Counted from the first letter of the stretch, positions 1 to 9,173 are shown. The stretch is 64,000 bases of DNA from Intrasporangium_A sp039812505 (GCF_039812505.1 NZ_JBDIAQ010000006.1:3776-67775); one strand, 5' to 3'. The notes: generated by a model from the sequence alone, not told the origin. Program-made: numbers and translations.

Positions 1-19
1 CCGCCCGCCGCCACCCCCC

Positions 20-61
20 CGATCGACAGGGCACCAATCCCGATGGACAGTTCACCACCCC
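20..61. repeat. 21-bp repeat family, cluster 1 (2 copies)
   Basis: Two adjacent units at 20-40 and 41-61 follow the pattern ATCGACAGTGCACCAATCC with substitutions (GGGCAC in the first, ATGGACAGTTCACC in the second). The same family recurs at 35704-35780 and 36514-36591. The second unit overlaps the stop codon of the minus-strand oxidase gene at 52. The cluster may continue to the left, outside the window. Confidence 0.6.
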
Positions 62-1323
62 CGCCGGCGGGTGAAGCGCATCGGGTCGAAGGCCGGCACC
101 CCCGCTGCCGCGCCGTGCGCCACCAGGTCGGCCACGAGCCGACCGGTCGCGGCACCGAGGCTCAGCCCGAGCATGTTGTGCCCGGTCGCGACGACGATGC
201 GTTCGGCGCCGGGGACACAGCCGATCAGCGGCTTGCCGTCGGGGGTCATCGGCCGCGGCCCGACCGCCACGTCGGTGCTGGCGTCCCAGTCGATACCGGT
301 CAGGTATGGCGCCGCCTGCCGTCTCATCAGCGCGATCCGCTGCGCGTGGACCCCTTCGCGGGTCCCGTCGAGCTCGACCAGCCCGACGAGCCGCGTCCGG
401 TCGCCCATCGGCGTCACCCCGATGTGGGTGTCGCCCAGCCGCAGCACGTGCCGCGGCGGGTGCTCGGGGCGGACGGTGAAGCTGTAGCCCTTGCCCGGCG
501 TCACGTAGCCGCGCACCCCCAGCGGCCGGAGCAGCCGCTCGGACCACGCCCCGGCGGCGATCACGACCCGCCCGGCGCCCCTGACCCCCGCCGGGGTCGC
601 CAGCTCGACCCGCGAACCGCGCTGGCGCACCGCCCGCACCGGGGCCTGCGTCACGAGGTGCGCCCCGCGCGACAGCGCCGACTCGACCAGCCGGTCCACC
701 AGCCGGGACGGGTCGAGCCACCGGTCCCCGCGATGGACGAAGCCGAACCGGGCCCGCTCCCCGAGACCCGGCTCGAGCTCGAGCAGCTCCTCCCGCCCGA
801 GCACGCGCTCCGGTGCCGGCGACAGCCCGCGCCGGGAGACCGCCAGCAGTGCGGCCCGCGACGCCTCGGCCCGCGCCCGGGTCGGGTGCAGCATCAGGAA
901 TCCCTCGTCCTGCAGGCCGACCACGATGCCCGCACCGACCAGCTCGTCGACCAGCCGAGCGGTCTGCCGGTTCAGCACGTCGAGCTCGTCCCACGACCGC
1001 TCGAACCGGCGCCGCCCCGAGCTGAGCACGAACCGGCCGAGGTAGCCCGCCACGTGCGGCAGCGCGCGGGCGCCGAGGAAGAAGCTGCCGTCATCCGGCC
1101 GGACGAGCGAGCGCAGCCCGTCGCGCACGACCCCCCACGACGGCAGGGGGTCGCTGCGGGCGGGACAGACCCAGCCGCCGTTCACCCGGGCCGCCCCGCC
1201 GCCGGCGCCGGCCGCGTCGAGGAGCGTGACGTCATACCCGCGCTCGAGCAGGTAGTGCGCGCTGAACAGCCCGATCAGCCCGGCGCCGACGACGGTGACG
1301 TCGCCGGGCTGACGCGCCGGCAT
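52..1323 (-). CDS. FAD-dependent D-amino-acid/glycine oxidase-type oxidoreductase
   Basis: The 423-aa protein starts with a Rossmann dinucleotide-binding motif (VVGAGLIGLFSAHYL, residues 11-25) and ends with the DAO-family FAD-contact segment (VATGHNMLGLSLGAATGRLV), so it belongs to the DadA/glycine oxidase-like FAD oxidoreductases that oxidise amino acids or other amines to imines. Its start ATG overlaps the stop of the upstream ABC ATPase gene (TGATG), making it the last gene of a four-gene operon: binding protein, permease, ATPase, oxidase. The context suggests that it oxidises the imported compound. The exact substrate (D-amino acid, opine, sarcosine-like amine) cannot be read from the sequence. 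It is likely cytoplasmic, with no signal peptide. Confidence 0.85.
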   Translation of the reverse strand: MPARQPGDVTVVGAGLIGLFSAHYLLERGYDVTLLDAAGAGGGAARVNGGWVCPARSDPLPSWGVVRDGLRSLVRPDDGSFFLGARALPHVAGYLGRFVLSSGRRRFERSWDELDVLNRQTARLVDELVGAGIVVGLQDEGFLMLHPTRARAEASRAALLAVSRRGLSPAPERVLGREELLELEPGLGERARFGFVHRGDRWLDPSRLVDRLVESALSRGAHLVTQAPVRAVRQRGSRVELATPAGVRGAGRVVIAAGAWSERLLRPLGVRGYVTPGKGYSFTVRPEHPPRHVLRLGDTHIGVTPMGDRTRLVGLVELDGTREGVHAQRIALMRRQAAPYLTGIDWDASTDVAVGPRPMTPDGKPLIGCVPGAERIVVATGHNMLGLSLGAATGRLVADLVAHGAAAGVPAFDPMRFTRRRGW

Positions 1324-2237
1324 CAGAGCCCGTGCTCTCCGAGGTCGTCGCGCATCGGCGGCTGTGCGTGCGCCGCCGTCTCGGCCTGCTTGATCCGCCG
1401 TCGCTGCTGCTCGTCGGCCCGCTCGGCCGCGGTGTCCTCGTCGGCGCCCACGTGCGTCGGGTCGAGCACCCGGCTGAGGAAGGTGCGCGTGCGCTGGTGC
1501 TGCGGGTTGCCGATGACGTCGTCGGGGTGACCCTCCTCGACGATGACGCCGCCGTCCATGAAGATGACCCGGTCGGCGACCTCACGCGCGAAGGCCATCT
1601 CGTGGGTGACGACCATCATCGTCATGCCCTCGGAGGCGAGCCGGCGCATGACCGCCAGCACGTCCCCGACCAGCTCCGGGTCGAGCGCCGAGGTCGGCTC
1701 GTCGAAGAGCATCATCTTCGGGTCCATCGACAGCGCCCGCGCGATCGCCACGCGCTGCTGCTGGCCACCGGACAGCTGCGCCGGGAAGGCGCCGCTGCGG
1801 TCCGCCAGCCCCACCCTGGCCAGGTTGGCGAGGGCCACCTTGTCGGCCTCGGCCTTGCCCCGCTTGAGCACCACCTTCTGGGCGATCGTGCAGTTGTTCA
1901 GCACCGACAGGTGGGCGAAGAGGTTGAACTGCTGGAAGACCATCCCCATCCGGCTGCGCACCTCGTCGAGGTCGCAGTCGGGGTCGGTGACCTCGACCCC
2001 CTCGATGAGGATCTGGCCGCCGCTCGGGTGCTCGAGCAGGTTGACGCACCGCAGCAGCGTCGACTTGCCGGAGCCGGAGGGGCCGATGACGCAGACCACC
2101 TCGCCCTGTCGGATCGAGGTGGTGATGTTCTTCAGGACCTCGACCGGGCCGAACGACTTGCGCAGACCGTTGATCTCGACGACGGCCGAGCCGTTCGCCG
2201 ACGCAGCGGTATGCCGCTGAGCTGGGTTCGCTGTCAT
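1323..2237 (-). CDS. Amino-acid ABC transporter ATP-binding protein (GlnQ type)
   Basis: This 304-aa ATPase has Walker A (GPSGSGKST), Q-loop (VFQQFNLFAH), signature (LSGGQQQR) and Walker B (MMLFDEPTSALDPE), all typical of the polar amino-acid transport ATPases. The start ATG at 2237 gives an ATGA overlap with the permease stop. An upstream in-frame ATG at 2309 would put 24 residues inside the permease gene and is less likely. A charged C-terminal tail of about 50 residues follows the usual end of the family and is rich in Glu and Arg. The protein energises uptake with the adjacent permease and binding protein. Confidence 0.93.
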   Translation of the reverse strand: MTANPAQRHTAASANGSAVVEINGLRKSFGPVEVLKNITTSIRQGEVVCVIGPSGSGKSTLLRCVNLLEHPSGGQILIEGVEVTDPDCDLDEVRSRMGMVFQQFNLFAHLSVLNNCTIAQKVVLKRGKAEADKVALANLARVGLADRSGAFPAQLSGGQQQRVAIARALSMDPKMMLFDEPTSALDPELVGDVLAVMRRLASEGMTMMVVTHEMAFAREVADRVIFMDGGVIVEEGHPDDVIGNPQHQRTRTFLSRVLDPTHVGADEDTAAERADEQQRRRIKQAETAAHAQPPMRDDLGEHGL

Positions 2238-3058
2238 CGTGCCTTCGCCGTCTTCCGCTCCATGCGCCGCACCAGGAAGGTGAGGGGCAACGTGATGATC
2301 AGGTAGCACAGGCCGGCGACGACCAGTGGGGTCAGGTTCGCGTTGGTGTTCGCCAGGTCGCGGCCGTACTTCGTCAGGTCGAACGAGGTCGCCGACAGCC
2401 CGATGATGTAGGCGAGCGAGCTGTCCTTGACCACGAGGATCAGCTCGTTGGTCAGCGGCGGCATGATGATCCGGAACGCTTGGGGCAGCACGATCTTGCG
2501 GGTCGTCGGCCCGGTCGGCATGCCCAGCGAGCGGGCGGCCTCGACCTGGCCCTTGGGCACCGCCTGGATGCCGGCGCGGATCGTCTCGGACATGTACGCG
2601 GCGGCCACGATGCCCAGCGCGGTCCAGACCGTGCCGTAGATGCCGAACGGGATCTGCATCCCGGGGAAGGCGAGCGGGAGCAGCCCGAAGGCCATCAGCA
2701 CGACGATCGTGGGCAGTCCCCGGAAGAACTCGATGTAGATGCCGGCGAGCCAGCGGTAGGGGCCGACGGACGAGAGCCGCATCAGCGCCAGGATGGTGCC
2801 GACCACGAGGCCGAGGACGAAGGCGCCGACCGAGTAGACGATCGTGTTGCGCAGGGCCGTCCCGAGACCCTGGGTCAGGGTGTCCCGGATCATGTCGGTG
2901 CGGAAGAAGACCTTCTGGATCTGCGGGAAGTCCGCGACCGCGATGATCAGGACGAGGACGGCGATCAGGATCGCGTACTGGATCCAGCGGATCCGTTGGG
3001 CCCGCTTGCGGGGCGAGCCCTTGCGCGCTCGCCCCACGGTTGCTGCCGGTGCGGTCAT
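2234..3058 (-). CDS. Amino-acid ABC transporter permease (HisM/GlnP type)
   Basis: The 274-aa membrane protein has an N-terminal cationic segment, a first transmembrane helix near residues 28-45 and the His/Glu/Gln/Arg/opine permease domain. It carries the EAA-type cytoplasmic loop (VEAARSLGMPTGPTTRKIVLPQA) that contacts the ATPase. It lies 10 bp downstream of the binding-protein stop and overlaps the ATPase start by ATGA. Only one permease gene is present, which suggests a homodimeric channel, as in several polar amino-acid importers. Confidence 0.93.
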   Translation of the reverse strand: MTAPAATVGRARKGSPRKRAQRIRWIQYAILIAVLVLIIAVADFPQIQKVFFRTDMIRDTLTQGLGTALRNTIVYSVGAFVLGLVVGTILALMRLSSVGPYRWLAGIYIEFFRGLPTIVVLMAFGLLPLAFPGMQIPFGIYGTVWTALGIVAAAYMSETIRAGIQAVPKGQVEAARSLGMPTGPTTRKIVLPQAFRIIMPPLTNELILVVKDSSLAYIIGLSATSFDLTKYGRDLANTNANLTPLVVAGLCYLIITLPLTFLVRRMERKTAKAR

Positions 3059-3068
3059 CGACGTGGCC

Positions 3069-3923
3069 TCACGAGAAGGTCGGCATGGTCGCGGGCTCGG
3101 AGCCGAACCACTTCTTGTAGCTCGCCTTGTAGGACCCGTCGGCCACCATCTTCTTCAGCGCGTCGTTGAAGCCCGCCATGATCTTGTCCGCGTTCGCGTC
3201 GTTCTTCTGGCCGACGAAGCCGTACTGCTCGCCGGTGTCGAACTCCTTGACCACCTGGAAGCCCGCGTTGCTCTGGGCGAAGTTGAGCAGCGGGCCGTTG
3301 TCGTTGATGATCGCGTCGACGCGTCCGGACTGCAGGCCGGCCAGCTGGGTCGGCAGGTCGTCGAAGATGATCATCTCGTAGCCGTTCGCGTCCTTGTTCT
3401 TCTCCGCGTAGATCTGGCCGGTGGTGTCGGTCTGCACGCCCACCTTCTTGCCCTTGAGGCTGGCCAGGTCGGCGACACCGGAGTCCTTCTTGGTCAGCAG
3501 CGCCTGGGTCGCGTTGAAGTACGGCAGCGAGAAGTTGACGGTCTGCTTGCGCTTGTCGGTGATCGTGATCGCGCCCATCGCGATGTCGCACTTCTTGGCG
3601 GCGAACACGGCCCCGGAGGTGATCGAGGCGAACTCGATGTCGACGATCTTCACGTCCGTGGCGCCGAGCTGCTTGGCGGCGGCGTTGGCCAGGTCCATGT
3701 CGAAGCCGACGACGTTGCCCGAGTCGTCCTTGAACTCGAACGGCTTGTAGGACAGGTGCGTGCACACCGTGAGGCTGCCGGGGCTGACGAGCACCGGGCC
3801 GCCGGTGGGGTTGGCGGCGGCGCCGTTGTCGCCGCTGCTGCTGGAACCGCAGGCCGCGAGCGCGAGGGCGGCGAGGCCCACGAGGGCGGCGGAGCGGGCG
3901 AGGCGAGGGGTGAACTGCGACAT
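3069..3923 (-). CDS. Amino-acid ABC transporter substrate-binding lipoprotein
   Basis: The 284-aa product begins with a lipoprotein signal (MSQFTPRLARSAALVGL then LALAACGSSSS; lipobox LAAC), a low-complexity linker, and a family-3 periplasmic solute-binding fold (LTVCTHLSYKPFEFKDD, GFDMDLANAAAKQLG, CDIAMGAITITDKRKQTVNFS). The start at 3923 is preceded by GGAGGA at good spacing. The first gene of the ABC importer operon, it would be anchored outside the membrane and deliver an amino acid or related compound. Ligand specificity cannot be inferred from the visible residues. Confidence 0.93.
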   Translation of the reverse strand: MSQFTPRLARSAALVGLAALALAACGSSSSGDNGAAANPTGGPVLVSPGSLTVCTHLSYKPFEFKDDSGNVVGFDMDLANAAAKQLGATDVKIVDIEFASITSGAVFAAKKCDIAMGAITITDKRKQTVNFSLPYFNATQALLTKKDSGVADLASLKGKKVGVQTDTTGQIYAEKNKDANGYEMIIFDDLPTQLAGLQSGRVDAIINDNGPLLNFAQSNAGFQVVKEFDTGEQYGFVGQKNDANADKIMAGFNDALKKMVADGSYKASYKKWFGSEPATMPTFS

Positions 3924-4099
3924 CGGTGTCCTCCAGAGTTGACGAGTGTTCGTGAGACTACAGACGGTGGTCCCGTTGCGGAACGATGCCGCACCGGATC
4001 GTGACCTTTCCGCCGACGGACCGGCTGGCGGTCGCCGGTCGTGCGGGCCTCGGGGTCTGTCGAACCGGGCCCCCCGAACTGGTGTGGGATGGTGCAGGC

Positions 4100-5230
4100 A
4101 TGACACTCCCACGTCCCGAAGTCGACCCGGACGGCCTGCTCGAGTACTCGGTCGTGTTCACCGACCGCTCGCTGAACCACATGTCGCAGCGGTTCGTGCG
4201 CGCCATGCAGGACCTGGTCGAGGTGCTGGGCACGACCTACCACGCCCGCACCGTCGCGGTCGTGCCGGGCGGGGGCAGCTATGCGATGGAGGCTGTCGCC
4301 CGTCAGCTCGCGACCGGCCGGCGGTGCCTGGTCGTGCGCAACGGGCTGTTCTCGTACCGCTGGTCCCAGATCCTCGCGGCCGGCGCGATCAGCGACGAGG
4401 TCACCGTGTGCGCGGCCCGGCCGCTCGACGGGTCCGTCCACGCGCAGTGGCGGCCTGCGCCGGTCGACGAGGTGGTCGCGGCGATTCGCGCCGGGCGGCC
4501 CGAGGTCGTCTTCGCCCCGCATGTCGAGACGGCCGGCGGCATCCTGCTGCCGGACGACTACATCCGGTCGGTTGCCGCGGCCACGCAGGAGGTGGGTGGC
4601 ACTTTCGTGCTGGACTGCATCGCCTCCGGCGCGCTGTGGGTCGACCTGGCCGACCTCGGCGTCGACGTGCTGCTCAGCGCACCCCAGAAGGGCGGGAGCG
4701 GGACCCCCTGCGCCGGCTACGTCATGCTCGGCGAGGCCGGTCGGGCGACGGTCGAGGCGACGACCTCGACCAGCTTCGCGGTCGACCTGAAGAAGTGGCT
4801 CGCCATCACCGAGGCCTACCGGCGGGGGGAGAGCCCGTACCACGCGACGCTGCCGACGGACTCCCTCGCGCACAACGCCGCCGTCATGCTCGAGACCCGC
4901 GACCTCGGCCCGGAGCGGCTCCGGGCCGCGCAGGTCGAGCTGGGGACGAGGGTCCGGGCCCTGCTCGCCGAGCGTGGGTTCGCGTCGGTCGCCGCCGACG
5001 GGTTCGCTGCTCCCAGCGTCGTGGTGGTCCACACGGACGACCCGGAGATCCGCAGCGGGGCCAGGTTCAAGGGGGTCGGCCTGCAGGTCGCGGCCGGCGT
5101 GCCGCTGATGTGCGGCGAGCCCGACGGCTTCTCGACCTTCCGGGTCGGCCTGTTCGGCCTGGACAAGCTGACCGACGTCGACGGCACGGTCGCCCGGCTG
5201 CGCGACGCCCTGGACCGGCTCGCCGGCTAG
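4100..5230 (+). CDS. Class V PLP-dependent aminotransferase (alanine-glyoxylate type)
   Basis: This 376-aa protein has the class V aminotransferase fold. Visible features are an N-terminal PGGGSYAMEA substrate/PLP loop, FVLDCIASGALWVD (PLP-ring Asp region) and SAPQKGGSGTP containing the Schiff-base Lys. It is related to alanine-glyoxylate, serine-pyruvate and 2-aminoethylphosphonate transaminases. The start ATG at 4100 follows a weak purine stretch. An upstream in-frame ATG at 3986 adds 38 residues with no family match. It is divergent from the amino-acid importer/oxidase operon with a 176-bp shared promoter region, which suggests a shared catabolic role, but this is inference. Confidence 0.88.
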   Translation: MTLPRPEVDPDGLLEYSVVFTDRSLNHMSQRFVRAMQDLVEVLGTTYHARTVAVVPGGGSYAMEAVARQLATGRRCLVVRNGLFSYRWSQILAAGAISDEVTVCAARPLDGSVHAQWRPAPVDEVVAAIRAGRPEVVFAPHVETAGGILLPDDYIRSVAAATQEVGGTFVLDCIASGALWVDLADLGVDVLLSAPQKGGSGTPCAGYVMLGEAGRATVEATTSTSFAVDLKKWLAITEAYRRGESPYHATLPTDSLAHNAAVMLETRDLGPERLRAAQVELGTRVRALLAERGFASVAADGFAAPSVVVVHTDDPEIRSGARFKGVGLQVAAGVPLMCGEPDGFSTFRVGLFGLDKLTDVDGTVARLRDALDRLAG

Positions 5231-5272
5231 GCCTCGGCCAGCCGGACCGGGTGTGCGCCGACGACCGCACGC

Positions 5273-7111
5273 TCACGAGACCGTCTCGGCGGCGGCCGGC
5301 ACGCCTTGGGCCACCTGGCGCCCGCCGTCGAGGTCCGGCTCGGACCGCAGCTCGACCGACGAGCCCGGGCGCTCGAGCTCGAGCACCACGACCTCGTTGT
5401 CCCCGGGGCGCCAGAGCGGTGCGGGCGCGTAGAGCGTCACCTGCGGACCGACCTGCCAGTACCGGCCGAGCAGGAACCCGTTGAGCCAGACGAAGCCCTT
5501 GCCCCAGCCGGGCAGGGCGAGGAACCCGTCGGCCGGGTCCTCGTCGAGCCGCAGCGAGGTCCGTCCGAACACCGGGCCCGCCGCGCCGGGCGCGCTGCCG
5601 AAGCGCAGCCGCCCGGTCAGGCCGGCCGCGTCGAGCCGCAGCGCCGTGCTCTCCCAGCCGTGCACGAAGCGGCGCCCCAGCCGGACCGCGGCCAGCCCCT
5701 TGCGCTCGCCGATCGCCTGGGCGAAGTTGATCCGCCCCTGGTTCTCCACGACGATCGCGAGGTCCGAGCGCCGCCCGTCTCCCGGCGTGGTCAGCGCGAT
5801 CTCGGCAGCGGGGTCGTTGCGGTCGGCCACCCCGGCCACGGCCCCGTCGACCAGCACTGTGGCCCGGTCGGCCAGACCCTCCAGGACGAGCGGCGGCGGG
5901 TCGGGCGGCAGCAGGACCGAGCCGCGGTAGAGGACCAGCCCGTGGTCCTGCCCCAGCTCCTCCATGACCAGCGGCAACGGTGCGCGACGCGGCGGGTCGA
6001 ACACGTCGAGGCAGTCCAGCAGCGCGACCCACTCGCCGACCTCGGCCTGCCGGGCAGCCAGCCGCGGCGGGAGCGCGGGTGGCTCGGGCAGGGGGTGGGC
6101 GGCATACCGCTCCAGGATCTGCCGGTAGGCGTGGAACTTGGCGGTGAGCTCGCCCGCCTCGCCCACCGGCGCGTCGTAGTCGTAGCTGGTCACCGTGGGC
6201 TGCAGGCGGCCCGCCTCGAGGTTGGCGCCGTTCCAGAGCCCGAAGTTCGTCCCGCCGTGGGCCATGTAGAGGTTGACGCTGGCGCCGCGCGTGAGGATGT
6301 CGTCGAGCACCCCGGCGGCGTCGGCGGCCGCGCGCACGTGGTGCGGCTCGCCCCAGTGGTCGAACCAGCCGTCCCAGAACTCCATGCACATGTCCGGCCC
6401 GTCGGGCTGCACGGCGCGCAGCTCGGCGAAGGCCTCCGGCACGCGCGAGCCGAAGTTGACGGTGGCGTGCACCCCGGGGATGGTGCCCGAGGCGAGCAGG
6501 TCGGGCGCGGGGCCGTCCGAGGTGAGCAGCAGCACGTCGATCCCGCGGTCCACCAAGGCTGCCCGGCAGTGCTCGAGATACCCGGCGTCGTCGCCGTAGG
6601 AGCCATACTCGTTCTCCACCTGCACGGCCACGACCGGCCCGCCCCGGGTCGCCAGCAGCGGTCGCATGACGTCGCAGACCGCGTCGAACCAGGCGACCAC
6701 CGCCGCCAGGAAGCTTGGGTCGGAGGCGCGCAGCGTCGGCCCGGGCTCGGTCATCAGCCAGGCCGGGAGCCCGCCGAAGTCCCACTCGGCGCAGATGTAC
6801 GGGCCCGGCCGAAGAATGACGTCCAGGCCCTGTGCGTCGGCCTCGCGGACGAACCGGGCCAGGTCGCGCCATCCGGTGAAGTCGACCTCGCCGCGCCGCC
6901 GCTCGTGCCAGTTCCAGGCGACGTAGGTCTCGACGGTGTTCAGCCCCATCGCGGCCAGCCGGGCCAGCCGGTCGCGCCACTGGTCGGGATGGACCCGGAA
7001 GTAGTGGATCGCGCCGCCGATGATCTGGTGGGGCCGCCCGTCGCGCCGGAAGGCGCCGTCCGCGACGGTGAGGGTGCGGGTTGCAGCGGGACTCGGGCCG
7101 GCCGGGTTCAT
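5273..7111 (-). CDS. Glycoside hydrolase family 35 beta-galactosidase
   Basis: The 612-aa enzyme carries the GH35 N-terminal signature (IIGGAIHYFRVHPDQW, GLNTVETYVAWNWHE), the acid/base region (RPGPYICAEWDFGGLPAWL, VQVENEYGSYG) and the nucleophile region (CMEFWDGWFDHWG). The C-terminal third holds beta-sandwich domains (GWGKGFVWLNGFLLGRYW, typical of bacterial GH35). It hydrolyses terminal beta-D-galactosyl residues. No signal peptide is seen, so it is probably cytoplasmic and acts on imported oligosaccharides. It stands alone, with no sugar transporter beside it. Confidence 0.93.
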   Translation of the reverse strand: MNPAGPSPAATRTLTVADGAFRRDGRPHQIIGGAIHYFRVHPDQWRDRLARLAAMGLNTVETYVAWNWHERRRGEVDFTGWRDLARFVREADAQGLDVILRPGPYICAEWDFGGLPAWLMTEPGPTLRASDPSFLAAVVAWFDAVCDVMRPLLATRGGPVVAVQVENEYGSYGDDAGYLEHCRAALVDRGIDVLLLTSDGPAPDLLASGTIPGVHATVNFGSRVPEAFAELRAVQPDGPDMCMEFWDGWFDHWGEPHHVRAAADAAGVLDDILTRGASVNLYMAHGGTNFGLWNGANLEAGRLQPTVTSYDYDAPVGEAGELTAKFHAYRQILERYAAHPLPEPPALPPRLAARQAEVGEWVALLDCLDVFDPPRRAPLPLVMEELGQDHGLVLYRGSVLLPPDPPPLVLEGLADRATVLVDGAVAGVADRNDPAAEIALTTPGDGRRSDLAIVVENQGRINFAQAIGERKGLAAVRLGRRFVHGWESTALRLDAAGLTGRLRFGSAPGAAGPVFGRTSLRLDEDPADGFLALPGWGKGFVWLNGFLLGRYWQVGPQVTLYAPAPLWRPGDNEVVVLELERPGSSVELRSEPDLDGGRQVAQGVPAAAETVS

Positions 7112-7243
7112 GGTGCTCCTTCGTCACGGGCTCGGTGCCAGTTGGACGAGAACCTACCCCGAGCCGGTATGCCGCTCACCGGCCCCCGCGCGCCCGGTGC
7201 CGCCGCACGTGGTTGCGCGGGGCGCCGCTGGGTCGGGAACCGG

Positions 7244-8086
7244 TCAGGACGGGATGCGCACCCAGAGGTAGGGCGTGGTCGTGGTGACCGCACGCAGCCC
7301 GCTGCGGGCCAGGATCGGCCGGGACATCTCGGTGCTGTCGCTGTGCAGGTAGCGCACGCCGTGCTCGAGCGCGTGCCGGGCCCGGGCCGCCGTGAGGGCC
7401 CGGTAGATCCCCTGCCCCCGCCAGGCCGGGTCGGTGGCCCCGCCCCACAGGCCCGCGAACTGCGTGCCCGGCACGACCGACAGCCGTCCCGCGCAGACGA
7501 CCCGCCCACCGGCCTCGGCCAGCCAGAGGGTCAGCCGGTCGCCGTGCGCGGCCAGGTCGGCGACCAGCTGCTGCGCGCCCGGGCCGGTGCCACCACCGAA
7601 GACGCGTTCCTGCAGCTCGCTTGCCCGGGCGGCGTCCTCGGCCAGGCCGGCGTCCTCGTCCGGGTCGGCGCCCTCGGCCAGGTCGGCGCTCGCGCCGGCC
7701 CGGCGCACGGTCACGCCCGCGGGAAGGGGGACCGGCGCCGCCAGGGCGGCGGCCGGCCCGACCATGACGGTCTCCGGCTCCTGCGCCTGCAGGCCGTGTG
7801 CCACCAAGTGGTCCGCCAGGTCGGCGGGCCGGTCGTGCCCCCGGGTCTTCCACTCGAACGAGGCGACCGCGGTGGTGTCCCGGAAGTGGGCGACGGCCTG
7901 TCGGACCAGCCCGTCGAGGCCCGCCCCCGCCGCGCCGGCCAGGTCCCGGTACGTCACGAAGCCCCGGGTCCGATGCTCGAAGGTCGCGCACCAGAGCGGC
8001 CCGATCCGGATCACTTCGGCGGCGTCGACCAGCTCGGCCTCGGTCCGGAGCTGGTCGTCGTAGGCCTGCAGCAGCTCGTCCGTCAC
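7244..8086 (-). CDS. GNAT-family N-acetyltransferase
   Basis: The 280-aa protein has a C-terminal GNAT acetyl-CoA binding motif (GGATDPAWRGQGIYRALT) and a second half resembling a duplicated acetyltransferase fold. The GTG start at 8086 is chosen because upstream sequence reads into the divergent promoter. The substrate is unknown. It is divergent from the NAD(P)-binding reductase at 8166 with only 79 bp between the two starts, so the genes share a compact promoter region. Confidence 0.85.
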   Translation of the reverse strand: MTDELLQAYDDQLRTEAELVDAAEVIRIGPLWCATFEHRTRGFVTYRDLAGAAGAGLDGLVRQAVAHFRDTTAVASFEWKTRGHDRPADLADHLVAHGLQAQEPETVMVGPAAALAAPVPLPAGVTVRRAGASADLAEGADPDEDAGLAEDAARASELQERVFGGGTGPGAQQLVADLAAHGDRLTLWLAEAGGRVVCAGRLSVVPGTQFAGLWGGATDPAWRGQGIYRALTAARARHALEHGVRYLHSDSTEMSRPILARSGLRAVTTTTPYLWVRIPS

Positions 8087-8165
8087 GCCCGGTGACGCTA
8101 CCCGCGCCGGGGCTCGGCCCGCGACCCGTTTCCGGCCGTCCGGCAGACGGGTCGAGGATGGGTGG

Positions 8166-9005
8166 ATGAGCAACCAACCGAAGCGGGTGCGCCGCGTCCT
8201 CGTCACCGGTGGGACTGGGGTGCTGGGTCGGTCCGTCGTCGCCGCGCTCCAGCGGTCCGCCGTCGAGGTGCGGGTGCTGAGCCGGGGCATCCGTCCGGTC
8301 ACGGGCCTGTCGAACGTCGAGCTCGTCACCGGTGACGTCCGCAAGGGGGAGGGCCTGGAGACGGCGCTTCGGGACGTCGACGTCGTGGTGCACTGCACCC
8401 AGCCGGTCGACGCGGTCATCGAGCGGGCCCTGCGGGCCGACCGGCCGCACGTCGTCTACATCTCGATCGTCGGCGTCGACTCGATCCCGTTCGGCTTCTA
8501 CCCGACCAAGCTCGCCGACGAGCGGCACCTGGCCGCCTCGGGCCTGCCCTGGTCGGTGCTGCGCGCCACGCAGTTCCACGACCTCGTCGCCGCGCTGCTG
8601 CTGGGCCTGTCCGGGCCGCCGGTGATGCTGCTGCCCAAGGGGGTCCGGATCCAGCCCGTCGAGGTCGCCGAGGTCGGCGAACGGCTCGCGGCGCTCGCGC
8701 TCGGTGCGCCGACCGGGCGGATCGACCAGCTCGGCGGACCCGAGGTGCGCACCATGCGCAGCCTCGGCGAGGCCGTGCTCGACCGGACCCGGCGGCGCCG
8801 CCGCATCGTCGAGGTACCGGTGCCCGGCAAGGCGGGGCAGGCGTTCGCAGCGGGACACAACCTGGCCCCCGAGCATGCCGACGGCAGGACCACCTTCGAG
8901 CAGTACCTGCACCTGATTTCCGCCACCGGGGAGCGCCCGTACGCCGGTGCCGTGCGCGCCTACCTGTCGCCCCGGCGCCTGCTGCGGGCTTTCCGCCCGC
9001 TGTAG
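8166..9005 (+). CDS. NAD(P)-binding NmrA/SDR-like protein
   Basis: This 279-aa protein opens with a Rossmann motif (VLVTGGTGVLGRSVV, residues 12-26), followed by the atypical short-chain dehydrogenase pattern of NmrA-like proteins (VHCTQPVDAVIERAL, VYISIVGVDSIPFGFYPTKLADE with the Y-x-x-x-K pair, and GLPWSVLRATQFHD). Such proteins are NAD(P)H-dependent epimerase/reductase relatives or redox-sensing proteins. No regulator or pathway partner is adjacent except the divergent acetyltransferase. Confidence 0.88.
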   Translation: MSNQPKRVRRVLVTGGTGVLGRSVVAALQRSAVEVRVLSRGIRPVTGLSNVELVTGDVRKGEGLETALRDVDVVVHCTQPVDAVIERALRADRPHVVYISIVGVDSIPFGFYPTKLADERHLAASGLPWSVLRATQFHDLVAALLLGLSGPPVMLLPKGVRIQPVEVAEVGERLAALALGAPTGRIDQLGGPEVRTMRSLGEAVLDRTRRRRRIVEVPVPGKAGQAFAAGHNLAPEHADGRTTFEQYLHLISATGERPYAGAVRAYLSPRRLLRAFRPL

Positions 9006-9043
9006 TCGGGTCGCACCGGTCGGGGCGGTCAAGCTCGGGCGCA

Positions 9044-9138
9044 CGGACGACCATTGGTCCGGCTCGCCCCTGCGTCAGGGCCGGGCTCGTGCTCAGGAAG
9101 GTGCGCGTCATCCGCCGTTGTCGACCAATGGTCGTCCG
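9044..9138. repeat. Perfect 16-bp inverted repeat, 63 bp apart
   Basis: CGGACGACCATTGGTC at 9044-9059 is exactly reverse-complemented by GACCAATGGTCGTCCG at 9123-9138. Each arm also holds an inner palindrome (GACCA-W-TGGTC). The pair lies between the 3' ends of two convergent genes (9005 and 9174). It could be a pair of operator-like sites, a small non-autonomous element or a long-loop terminator. No target-site duplication was found at the edges. Confidence 0.6.
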
Positions 9139-9173
9139 CTCGTTCGGGGATGCCCGTACATCGCGACAGGCGG

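Noticed and set aside
43..1530. Long open frame opposite the oxidase gene
   Set aside because: It is a mirror frame of a clear FAD-oxidase gene and shows low-complexity Arg/Pro/Gly composition, typical of GC-driven shadows.
9044..9138. Transposon-derived element with target-site duplication
   Set aside because: No direct repeat is found just outside the 16-bp arms, so an insertion origin cannot be claimed.
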